64,000 nucleotides of DNA from Vibrio ziniensis. GTDB lineage: Bacteria; Pseudomonadota; Gammaproteobacteria; Enterobacterales; Vibrionaceae. The first letter of the stretch is position 1, and every line of letters begins with the position of its first letter. The stretch covers positions 2,542,001-2,606,000 of the forward strand of contig NZ_CP049331.1 in assembly GCF_011064285.1 (NCBI RefSeq), in the 5' to 3' direction. Position numbers and translations under genes: made by a program. The notes under the pieces are model-generated. The model was not told where the DNA came from, did not search any database, and worked only from the letters and a program-made list of their open reading frames with translations. Below, in pieces: positions 19,722 through 27,208 of this stretch.

Positions 19722-19799
19722 TTAGCAGCCTGCCCCAACACTCGTAATGTCGGTAATAATAATGGTGGTTGTCATCATTACTAGGCTGTTATTAAACAT
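19722..19799 (-). CDS. thrL: thr operon leader peptide
   Basis: A 25-codon ORF on the minus strand, start ATG at 19799, stop TAA at 19722. The middle reads [10 protein letters not shown], a run of threonine and isoleucine codons like the regulatory block of E. coli thrL; the ends are MFNNSLVMM and SVGAGC. Ribosome pausing at these codons should decide whether the downstream terminator (19670-19703) forms. A TTGACT hexamer at 19861-19866 (minus) could be the -35 of the operon promoter; the -10 is not clear. The ribosome site is weak. Confidence 0.88.
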   Translation of the reverse strand: MFNNSLVMMTTTIIITDITSVGAGC

Positions 19800-20074
19800 A
19801 GAAATCTTACTTCGTTTGTGTGTTTGCTTACCTCTACGTTTACCTCATTTTTTATCGCATAGTCAACGAAAAAGTATTTTTTTTTTAAGTTTCATTCGGA
19901 TTAGTTAGCTAAGTCTCTAAATATTCAAGATTCCGTTTCCATACAAACTAAAGCGACTAAGCAAATAACTAAATGCTCTAACTACTTGCCAGCTTACGCC
20001 TGTTTTTGTGCCTAAACTTTGTAATACGCAGTGGAAAAGTCATTTAAATAATTTATAACAACAAGGGGGATATC

Positions 20075-20551
20075 ATGAGACTCGTTCTTGGTATTACCTG
20101 CCTATTGATAATCTTTAGTGCTCACTCCGAACCACTTCCTGTTTTATCTTCAGAACAAAATAGAACTTTTAGTAAATTTTATCTTGCCGATGAACCATAT
20201 CGAGAGGAAAACAGGCATAAGGAAATTAGTATTGATAATGGCTATATCTATGCTGTTTTCAACGATATTGATGTCTATTTTGGTACAGGTATCCCTTCAT
20301 CTCATGTAGGAATAAGTAGCTCAAACGAAAATGGCTTTCTCAGTGGTGTCAGCTATCAACTGAACTCAAAAGTAATATTAAGCAGTTCAGTGCAATCTTA
20401 TTTTTCGAATAGAGATGGGGACATCAACATAAATATTACTGCTGAATTAACCAGCCGTTTGCAGCTTTCTGAAGATTTAGATTTGCGAGCCACTCTCGGG
20501 TACCAAGAGTGGCAACAAGGAGTTGAAGTGGGGCTGGGCTTTCGCTTCTAA
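20075..20551 (+). CDS. Small secreted, outer-membrane-barrel-like protein of unknown function
   Basis: A 158-residue protein with a signal peptide ([18 protein letters not shown], cut before EPLP) and good ribosome site AAGGGGG. The mature part has alternating polar and non-polar stretches ([58 protein letters not shown]) and ends in phenylalanine, as outer-membrane beta barrels do. It may form a small barrel or part of one, with perhaps six to eight strands. I do not recognise a named family. The stop overlaps the convergent RraA-like gene by four bases. Confidence 0.8.
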   Translation: MRLVLGITCLLIIFSAHSEPLPVLSSEQNRTFSKFYLADEPYREENRHKEISIDNGYIYAVFNDIDVYFGTGIPSSHVGISSSNENGFLSGVSYQLNSKVILSSSVQSYFSNRDGDININITAELTSRLQLSEDLDLRATLGYQEWQQGVEVGLGFRF

Positions 20552-21033
20552 CTTAAATCAAGAGCTTGTTTTGAAAGCAAAATTCCATTCCAGTCAGCAT
20601 AGATGTAATCGCCCGGCTGCACCATTTGATTATGCATGGTTAAGGTGACATTCACTTTGCCTACACCTCGCTTTTCGGTTTTGAATGGACAAGCATCTAA
20701 CGCTTTGATACCCAAATCCATTTGTGATAGCGCAACAACATCTCGTACAGCTCCGTAAATGATCACGCCTTCCCAACCATTATCAGTCGCTAGCATAGCA
20801 ATCTGATCTCCCATCAGTGCTTTTCGACGAGATCCATTACCGTCCACCACCAGTACTTTTCCCTTGCCATTCTGGCTCAAGACTTCACGCACTTTAGAGT
20901 TATCATGATAACAACGTACGGTCACTATCTGCCCCCAAAAGTCGCTTCTCATACCGTAATTTTGCAAAGGTAAGTCGAGTAAAGTCACCTGTGATTCGTA
21001 ACGATCACATATATCCGGTGTTATATCTTTCAT
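20548..21033 (-). CDS. RraA-like protein
   Basis: A 161-residue protein of the RraA / HMG-aldolase fold. It has [20 protein letters not shown], the glycine-rich [20 protein letters not shown] and [14 protein letters not shown], aligning along its full length with E. coli RraA, which binds and inhibits RNase E. Compared with that protein as I recall it, the C-terminal half ([19 protein letters not shown]) is divergent, so it could be a second RraA paralogue or a distinct family member rather than the RNase E regulator itself. GGAGG lies 4 bases before the ATG. No operon partner: DUF3293 upstream has its own unit. Confidence 0.88.
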   Translation of the reverse strand: MKDITPDICDRYESQVTLLDLPLQNYGMRSDFWGQIVTVRCYHDNSKVREVLSQNGKGKVLVVDGNGSRRKALMGDQIAMLATDNGWEGVIIYGAVRDVVALSQMDLGIKALDACPFKTEKRGVGKVNVTLTMHNQMVQPGDYIYADWNGILLSKQALDLS

Positions 21034-21108
21034 CGTTCCTCCATGATTCTCGTAATTGAAATTTAAAAAATAATTAGGCTTTTAAAAGGGGGAATAACCT
21101 CATTTGGG

Positions 21109-21498
21109 TTAGACTTTGAATAAATTAAAATCCCCTAAGCACTCCTGCTGTTCTCCTTTACAGGAATGTAAATACAGTATGTCGTTACAGACGTAATAGA
21201 TAGCGTTCTGCCTGTAGGCTCTGCCTAGTTTGAGCGCCTTTTCCAATGGCATATTCACGGCAAAACTCTCTTCAAACCAATAAAAATCAGGGTCGCCAAC
21301 GCGAACAGAGTACCAATCATAACTAATCAATTCATTCTGTAAATGTTGATTATTTACGCAATTCTCATATTGTGACAACTTATCACTTTCAGGGTTCCAT
21401 GCGGTAATAATGGCATAACTTTCAAAGGTAATCTTATGTTGAAGGTCAAACTTCACATTAGAATAAGTTTGCCATAGACTTGCATTTATTTTCATCAT
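21109..21498 (-). CDS. DUF3293-family protein
   Basis: A 129-residue protein of unknown function. The segment ITFESYAIITAWNPESDKLSQ with later N-rich and aromatic stretches is the DUF3293 pattern. No signal peptide or membrane segment is visible. Two adjacent ATGs (21498, 21495) are possible starts; neither has a clear ribosome site. It is divergent from arcA, so the FNR box at 21552-21565 could also act on it. Confidence 0.8.
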   Translation of the reverse strand: MMKINASLWQTYSNVKFDLQHKITFESYAIITAWNPESDKLSQYENCVNNQHLQNELISYDWYSVRVGDPDFYWFEESFAVNMPLEKALKLGRAYRQNAIYYVCNDILYLHSCKGEQQECLGDFNLFKV

Positions 21499-21815
21499 GC
21501 TACTGTTTTTACAATTCGTTATTAGCTTTAATATCTGTTACATTTTAACAATTGATATAAATCAACAAAGTGATTGGTATTAACATTTGGTCATTGTTAG
21601 CATGCTGTTAACATTATAGAATCCGGCTCAAAGACTAGTAGAACCAAAGAGGTATTGGATTCCTCATCAACTAGTATCCATGGATGGCGGGCAACCCGAG
21701 AGTAGATTTTTTACGTAAATTAAGTTTTATTGTTAACATCGAACTACCCTATGTTATGTTTTTGCCTAGAATGAGTTCTATTAGCACAAATTTTTCACAA
21801 GTTTAGGTACCGCCA
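21499..21815. promoter_or_regulatory. arcA / DUF3293 divergent regulatory region
   Basis: A 317-base spacer. It contains a perfect FNR box (listed separately), a TATAGA candidate -10 for arcA at 21615-21620 and, in the likely arcA leader, two ACTAGT hexamers (21634-21639 and 21670-21675) that can pair with GAGG/CCTC inside as a stem-loop. About 140 bases of leader follow before the arcA ATG. Confidence 0.6.
21552..21565. promoter_or_regulatory. FNR box upstream of arcA
   Basis: TTGAT-ATAA-ATCAA, a perfect FNR consensus about 67 bases before the start site predicted from TATAGA. In E. coli arcA is FNR-activated; the same logic is inferred here. Confidence 0.75.
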
Positions 21816-22532
21816 ATGCAAACCCCGCAGATTCTTATCGTTGAAGACGAGCAAGTTACTCGTAACACTCTAAAGAGTATTTTTGAAGCAGAGGGATACG
21901 CTGTTTTTGAAGCTAGTAACGGTGAAGAGATGCACCACGAGCTATCTGATAACAGCATTAACCTAGTGATCATGGATATCAACCTACCGGGTAAAAACGG
22001 TTTGTTGCTAGCTCGTGAGCTTCGTGAACAAGCTGATGTAGCTCTAATGTTCTTAACTGGTCGTGACAACGAAGTCGATAAAATCCTAGGCCTAGAAATT
22101 GGTGCGGATGATTACATCACTAAACCATTTAACCCTCGTGAACTGACTATTCGTGCTCGTAACCTATTAAGCCGTTCTATGAACACAGGCGCAACTCCAG
22201 ATGAGAAACGCTCTGTTGAGAAGTATGAATTTAATGGCTGGGTACTGGATATTAATAGCCGTTCACTGGTTAGCCCAAGTGGTGATGGTTACAAACTACC
22301 TCGTTCAGAATTCCGTGCTCTACTACATTTCTGTGAGAACCCAGGTAAGATCCAAACTCGTGCTGATCTTCTGAAGAAAATGACTGGCCGTGAGTTAAAA
22401 CCTCATGACCGTACTGTAGACGTAACGATTCGTCGTATACGTAAACACTTTGAGTCAGTATCTGGTACTCCAGAAATCATTGCGACTATTCACGGTGAAG
22501 GTTACCGTTTTTGTGGTGACTTAGAAGAATAA
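21816..22532 (+). CDS. arcA: Aerobic respiration control response regulator ArcA
   Basis: OmpR/PhoB-type DNA-binding regulator that represses aerobic respiration genes when oxygen is low. The receiver domain has the acidic pair VEDE at 9-12, phospho-acceptor Asp54 in IMDINLPG and Lys in TKPFNPREL. The winged-helix output domain covers about 130-238 and ends in [15 protein letters not shown]. Length (238) matches E. coli ArcA. It is monocistronic, closed by a terminator. Its sensor ArcB is encoded nearby on the opposite strand, which is closer than in E. coli. Confidence 0.99.
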   Translation: MQTPQILIVEDEQVTRNTLKSIFEAEGYAVFEASNGEEMHHELSDNSINLVIMDINLPGKNGLLLARELREQADVALMFLTGRDNEVDKILGLEIGADDYITKPFNPRELTIRARNLLSRSMNTGATPDEKRSVEKYEFNGWVLDINSRSLVSPSGDGYKLPRSEFRALLHFCENPGKIQTRADLLKKMTGRELKPHDRTVDVTIRRIRKHFESVSGTPEIIATIHGEGYRFCGDLEE

Positions 22533-22563
22533 GCCAAAAGCAAATTCCTCTAACATAGAATGC

Positions 22564-22590
22564 AAAAAGCCCCTCGATGGGGCTTTTTAT
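22564..22590 (+). terminator. Rho-independent terminator of arcA
   Basis: AAAAAGCCCC-TCGA-TGGGGCTTTTT followed by ATTT, 31 bases after the stop. Confidence 0.93.
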
Positions 22591-22618
22591 TTCGCATTTC
22601 TAGCAAGATCAACCGTTA

Positions 22619-22786
22619 TACCATTCTGGATAATTCCCTGATCAGTGAATGGGCGTTGATAAGCAAACCCTCCGAGCCATTAATGGCTCGGCGGAGCTTC
22701 AGGGACAAACGAATGCGCGTTTGCGTTTGAAGTCCAATCGCTGCTCGCCGATGCTCAGTCTGATCATATTTTTATCTAGGATGGTA
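22619..22786. mobile_element. MITE-like element, 168 bp, with terminal inverted repeats
   Basis: The two ends are imperfect inverted repeats: TACCATTCTGGATAA...TGATCAG on the left and, read on the other strand, TACCATCCTAGATAA...TGATCAG on the right, about 20 of 27 positions equal with no gap. It is flanked by TTA on both sides (22616-22618 and 22787-22789), a probable target duplication. The interior has a perfect 20-bp palindrome CCGAGCCATTAATGGCTCGG (22672-22691) and is richer in G and C than the surrounding spacer. No transposase is present, so it would move only with help in trans. From memory, the conceptual peptide it gives (GVDKQTLRAINGSAELQGQT) is common in Vibrio annotations, supporting a dispersed repeat. 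The right end touches the stop codon of the neighbouring lipoprotein gene. Confidence 0.75.
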
Positions 22787-23248
22787 TTAATAGACTTTAT
22801 CAATAGCGACGTTACGTTCGACCAGCCATACATCGCCATTCTTATCACTCAACTCCAGAGCCACGTGTACACGCTTTTCAACATCAACTGGGATTTCTGT
22901 AGTAAATACCACTTCCCATAAGTTTTCACTTAATGTGCGAAGTTCAGTCTCATCACCTTGTACAATCCAAGTATTATCTTTTTGTTTGATAACAACCATC
23001 TGTACTACGAGTTCTGCAGACAGTTCACCAGAAGTATCAAGCATCAAGGTACCATTTAGCGATTGATTCTCAGTGGTTCCGTCAACCTTTGGCATTTTAT
23101 CGATCCAAAGATTACTTTTAAGCTGTACAGCCGTATCAGACAATGCAGCAAGATTCCCTTGAGTCCAATTAATTTTTGAGAGATTAGAAGATGGCGAAGT
23201 ACACGCTGTAATCATTAGTACAAATAAAGCAAGTGCGAGTTTTTTCAT
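22787..23248 (-). CDS. Small lipoprotein downstream of arcB, unknown function
   Basis: A 153-residue protein with a lipoprotein signal peptide (KKLALALFVLMITAC, lipobox ITAC with Cys at about 16). The mature part is beta-rich and acidic, with no family I recognise. It starts 1 base after the arcB stop, so it is co-transcribed with and probably translationally coupled to arcB. The next residues after the lipid anchor are TSPSS, without an Asp at +2, so outer-membrane sorting is expected. Its stop codon TAA is also the TTA flank of the MITE-like element. Confidence 0.88.
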   Translation of the reverse strand: MKKLALALFVLMITACTSPSSNLSKINWTQGNLAALSDTAVQLKSNLWIDKMPKVDGTTENQSLNGTLMLDTSGELSAELVVQMVVIKQKDNTWIVQGDETELRTLSENLWEVVFTTEIPVDVEKRVHVALELSDKNGDVWLVERNVAIDKVY

Positions 23249-23249
23249 T

Positions 23250-25595
23250 TTATTTCCTTTGTTCTAACCACTGTTTTAGAACTTCAATATCGTTGAGGTA
23301 TTCGTTCTTTATTTCCTCAACCCAGTCTGTAATGTTTTCCCACCAAGCTGGCGCTTCTGGGGATTGGGCTTTTTGCGCCACGCTTTGTATATGTTTCAAA
23401 CCTATAGAACCTGCAGCACCTTTTATCTTATGCGCTTCTGACACAATGCCTTCTTGATCTTTTGCCACCATATTAGAATCCAATAGTTCGATATAGCTTG
23501 GCATCATCTCTTCAAACATTTGGATACTATCAAGCACAGGTTTTGGCCCAACAATGTCCACATAAGAGGTCAACATATCGAGATCCAGTAGTCGAACATA
23601 AAGGTCGTCCTTACCTTCCATTGTTTTTTCCATCGGTTTCACCTCGTCAGTTAGTTGTTGAGGGTTCATTGTAACTTTGCTTATCACATCCTGAACTGCA
23701 GAAACAGAAAGTGGCTTACTGATAGCGTCATCCATGCCCTTTTCAAAATACTCAGAACGATCTTTCAGTACGTTTGCAGTGAGAGCCACCAGCGGCGGCA
23801 ATTCTGAATAATGACTACGGTAATACTGGGCGATATCAAAACCTGTCATATCCGGAAGCTGAATATCCAAGAACACTAGGTCATATAGCTCCGGTTTGAA
23901 GGTATCAATCGCAGCTTGCCCTGTCATCGCCACCGTGACTTTATGTCCAAGGCTTTCAAGTAGTGAACGAGCAACAGTTACATTCAGCTCAATGTCTTCA
24001 ACCATGAAAATATTTAAGCTACGTTGAACGGTTTCTGGCGCTTTCTTAACTTCCGATGCTTTCACCAGCGGCACACTGATCGACACAGTAAAGGTACTGC
24101 CAAAGCCCTCTTCACTACTTACCGTTATATCTCCCCCCATCAAATTGACAAGCTGACGAGACACCGCAAGTCCGATACCCGTACCAACTGCGTGTAGGTT
24201 GTCTTGCCCTGACTTCACCTGATAGTACATGGCGAAAATTTTATCGAGTTCAGCTTCAGGAATGCCGATACCCGTATCTTCAATATCCATGGTGATATGT
24301 GCCATATCCTCTTCGATATCGGCACTGACGTTCATCACCACACCACCTTCTTTAGTGAATTTCATCGCATTGCTGATCAAATTCCATAACACTTGTCGAA
24401 GTCGGGTAGCGTCAACACTGACTAATTCTGGTAAATCCGTTAATCGTTCTAAATCGAATCTCAGACCTTTCTGCTCTGCCATCAGAGCCGATAAGCTTTC
24501 AAGCTCTGCAACAAACTCTTCGAAGTTCAAAGGTGCAGGGAAAAGCTCTAACTTGCGACGGTCAAACTTATCCATATCGATAATATCGTTAAAGATATTA
24601 CCTAGCGTAATCGCACTGACGTTGATAGTCTGCATGTGCTTACGCTGTTCTTGGGTCATGGGTGTATCAAGCAGCATACGACTCAATCCAACAATACCAT
24701 TCAGTGGAGTACGTAACTCGTGACTGATGGTCGAGATAAAGGTGGTTTTATCGCGGCTGGCTTTTTCCAGTGACTCTTCGTGGCGTTTACGTTCCGTAAT
24801 ATCACGCCCAAAACCCACCAGACCTAAATGGCGACCATCTTTACTGTAGAAAGGTACTTTACGCAGTTCAAAATAGTTCTTGTGACCATCCGGATATTCT
24901 AGCCACTGCTCATAAGTGATGGCACGATTGTCTTTGAATACGCGTTGGTCAGTTTCGACGATCGACTGCGCTATCTCTTTGCGGTAAACATCCCATGGAG
25001 TTAAACCAACTAGCTCACTTTCTCTTTTACCTGTTAGCTCTTCCATTGCTCGGTTACAGCCCGAAAACTCACCTTTTGCGTTACGGTAATAAATCAAATC
25101 AGGGGAGGCATCGATAAATGAACGTAGAAGTGCAGTTCGCTCTGCCAACTCAACCTGTGTTTTCTCGCGCTGAAAAACCTCAGTCTCTAAATCGACCATT
25201 GCTTCTTCACGAGCTTCCTCAGCTTTAATACGCTCTTCGATCTCTTGATTCAGCTTAACAATGTTCTGTTGAAGCTTATGATTCAACTCTTGGTCACGAG
25301 AGCGCATGTCCTTAAGCTTTGAAACCAATTTCGATAGACGTTGACGTGACTCTTCCAACTGATCAACGACCACCGAAAGAAAATAAACAGCCCATGGGGT
25401 AATGATAAGACCAAAGAACACAGATCTCAGAATATCAATATCATCAACGTAGCCATTAAGGGCAAGAGTAATCCCCACCTGAACCACAACGGCTAAGGCG
25501 ACTAAGGCAAGTGCTAGTAAAATAGAGAAACGCAAAATACCCAGTTTGACTAGCAAATCAACATAGTACTGGGCGAGATTTTTCATCGGTTTCAT
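23250..25595 (-). CDS. arcB: Hybrid sensor kinase ArcB
   Basis: Inner-membrane sensor of quinone redox state that phosphorylates ArcA. Two membrane helices (about 21-47 and 57-77), a leucine-zipper-like helix, a PAS domain (about 155-270), the kinase core with His292 (TISHELRTPLNG), the ATPase domain (GTGIGLAVSRQL, near 471-482), a receiver with Asp577 (FLDIQLPDMTG) and a C-terminal HPt with His722 (EAHKIKGAAGS). Layout and numbering follow E. coli ArcB. Cys180 is present (SGCNRAME), but the position of E. coli Cys241 is Tyr here (KNYFELRK for KACFEIRK). GGAG 6 bases before the ATG at 25595 sets the start. It is followed at once by a lipoprotein gene. Confidence 0.98.
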   Translation of the reverse strand: MKPMKNLAQYYVDLLVKLGILRFSILLALALVALAVVVQVGITLALNGYVDDIDILRSVFFGLIITPWAVYFLSVVVDQLEESRQRLSKLVSKLKDMRSRDQELNHKLQQNIVKLNQEIEERIKAEEAREEAMVDLETEVFQREKTQVELAERTALLRSFIDASPDLIYYRNAKGEFSGCNRAMEELTGKRESELVGLTPWDVYRKEIAQSIVETDQRVFKDNRAITYEQWLEYPDGHKNYFELRKVPFYSKDGRHLGLVGFGRDITERKRHEESLEKASRDKTTFISTISHELRTPLNGIVGLSRMLLDTPMTQEQRKHMQTINVSAITLGNIFNDIIDMDKFDRRKLELFPAPLNFEEFVAELESLSALMAEQKGLRFDLERLTDLPELVSVDATRLRQVLWNLISNAMKFTKEGGVVMNVSADIEEDMAHITMDIEDTGIGIPEAELDKIFAMYYQVKSGQDNLHAVGTGIGLAVSRQLVNLMGGDITVSSEEGFGSTFTVSISVPLVKASEVKKAPETVQRSLNIFMVEDIELNVTVARSLLESLGHKVTVAMTGQAAIDTFKPELYDLVFLDIQLPDMTGFDIAQYYRSHYSELPPLVALTANVLKDRSEYFEKGMDDAISKPLSVSAVQDVISKVTMNPQQLTDEVKPMEKTMEGKDDLYVRLLDLDMLTSYVDIVGPKPVLDSIQMFEEMMPSYIELLDSNMVAKDQEGIVSEAHKIKGAAGSIGLKHIQSVAQKAQSPEAPAWWENITDWVEEIKNEYLNDIEVLKQWLEQRK

Positions 25596-25741
25596 TCATA
25601 ACTCCACAGGAATGAATTAGCCGTAGTCTAGCCTGATTCGATGCTCAGAGTCAGCCAAAGAAGTTACTCGCTTTTGAAGAATTTGAACTCATCAATGATT
25701 ACTGATAAAAGTTCGACTATTTTCTGCCGCAATGAGGAATT

Positions 25742-26674
25742 TTAGCGCACAGTTTGGTAGTGAAAAGGCTGACCAATCAAAGAGCCTTGAGCTCCTTCTT
25801 TATCCAGAGCTCTACCGATTTCTGTCATCGCTAGCCAACGATTTTCACACCATAAAGGAGAAAGTAAGGTTGGTCTGCGCGCAGCTGACGATACTCGGTG
25901 ATAAACCACATCCGGTGGAGTTAAACGAATCATCTCGCTTGCGATGGAAACATAATCTTCTAAACTAGGTGCTTCAAGTTTTCCGGCTCGCCACGCTTTA
26001 GCCATAGTGCTACCTTCAACGATATGCAGACCATGCAGTTTGATACCGTCAGTGCCCACTGCCAGTACCTGTTGAAGTGTTTCAAGATTATCGTCCCGAG
26101 TCTCTTTTGGCAAACCAACAATTAAATGCGTGCACACTTTAATTCCTAAAGCTCGCGCTCGCTGAGTGATTTGCGCGTAACACGCGAAATCATGGCCTCG
26201 ATTGATGTGTTTCAAAGTTTGGTTATTAGCCGTTTGCAGACCAAGCTCCAACCATATTTCGTAACCTTGTTGAACATAGTTAGAAAGAAGATCAAGCACC
26301 GCATCAGGCACACAATCGGGACGAGTGCCGACACACAAACCAACAATATCAGCTGCCTTAAGTGCTTGTTCGTACATATTCTTTAAGGTTTGCACTTCGG
26401 CGTAAGTACTGGTGTACGCTTGGAAATAAGCGAGATATTTACGCGCACGGTGAATTTCACCGGCTCGGTCTTTTAATTGTTCTTCAATACTTTGGATTTG
26501 AGTTTCTTCATCAACAAAGGATGCGACATTGCAAAACGTACAGCCACCTCTACCAATCGTGCCGTCTCGGTTAGGACAACTAAAACCACCGTGCAAAGTC
26601 AACTTGTGGACTCTCTCTCCATAGCGTCTTTGAAGATCTTGTCCGATGGTATTAACTAATTCGTGTAACTGCAT
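25742..26674 (-). CDS. yhcC: Radical SAM protein of the YhcC/TIGR01212 family
   Basis: A 310-residue radical SAM protein. The 4Fe-4S cysteines are Cys33, Cys45 and Cys48 (SCPNRDGTIGRGGCTFCN), a wider spacing than the usual CxxxCxxC but typical of this family. Later family stretches are LGLQTANNQTLKHINRGHD and GIKVCTHLIVGLPKETR. Reaction unknown; links to RNA modification or heme-like steps have been suggested for relatives but cannot be read from sequence. In E. coli yhcC also lies between arcB and gltB, so the order here is ancestral. It is divergent from the first gltB. Confidence 0.95.
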   Translation of the reverse strand: MQLHELVNTIGQDLQRRYGERVHKLTLHGGFSCPNRDGTIGRGGCTFCNVASFVDEETQIQSIEEQLKDRAGEIHRARKYLAYFQAYTSTYAEVQTLKNMYEQALKAADIVGLCVGTRPDCVPDAVLDLLSNYVQQGYEIWLELGLQTANNQTLKHINRGHDFACYAQITQRARALGIKVCTHLIVGLPKETRDDNLETLQQVLAVGTDGIKLHGLHIVEGSTMAKAWRAGKLEAPSLEDYVSIASEMIRLTPPDVVYHRVSSAARRPTLLSPLWCENRWLAMTEIGRALDKEGAQGSLIGQPFHYQTVR

Positions 26675-27208
26675 AGGGGTACCAAAAGTAGATGCAAATA
26701 ATTCTCAATGCGATCTTTGTAATTAAATTACAAAATCTCAAAAAAATAGTAGCTAATTGTAAGTATCTATATCTTCATCAGACCCAATCAAAATCAATAA
26801 ACATTCACAAAATAAGCATTTAAAGCTCAATGTTATTCATTTGTTAAAATCATTATGCACTTCGCAACAAAAAAATGGTCGAGAAAGCAGACTTTTCGTT
26901 GGAATTTCGTGCAACAAAAATGTAGGATATTTACAGTTTTGCTCTGTTTTTGTTTATTTTATTACACAAAACCTTGCAAAACACCTGTGATTATCCGAAC
27001 CCACCTATATAAGTCACTACAAAAGTGAACATGACAAATGGATATCACTATGGAATGTTTTTCTCACAAAATTTTTCCGTGAGAGACCGAAAGGATGCGA
27101 ACCGACTAGCACTGGTTGGTTTAGATTCATTAATTATAAAAGGACCGGATGCGATGCTAAGGCATTCCTTAGGGGAATTGCGTCCGCTTGAACTGGAAGG
27201 AAGTATCT
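26675..27208 (+). promoter_or_regulatory. Promoter and leader region of gltB1
   Basis: A 534-base spacer, very AT-rich up to about 27000. I could not settle a promoter; a sigma-54 site with correct GG-N10-GC spacing was not found. The last 150 bases are a structured leader, listed separately. Confidence 0.55.
27062..27186 (+). promoter_or_regulatory. Structured 5' leader of gltB1, three stem-loops
   Basis: Stem 1: TCTCAC (27062-27067) with GTGAGA (27079-27084). Stem 2: AACCGA (27100-27105) with TTGGTT (27116-27121). Stem 3: CGGATGCGAT (27146-27155) with ATTGCGTCCG (27177-27186), counting two G-U pairs, enclosing CTAAGG-CATT-CCTTAG (27157-27172). No T run follows stem 3; the gltB1 ribosome site lies about 10 bases beyond. 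This suits translational or transcript-stability control, but no known riboswitch class was recognised. Confidence 0.5.

Noticed and set aside
24229..24723. 164-codon plus-strand frame inside arcB
   Set aside because: Antisense shadow of a well-supported gene.
26890..26925. Sigma-54 promoter before gltB1
   Set aside because: A GG and a GC are present near TTGGAATTTCGTGC, but they are 8 rather than 10 bases apart.
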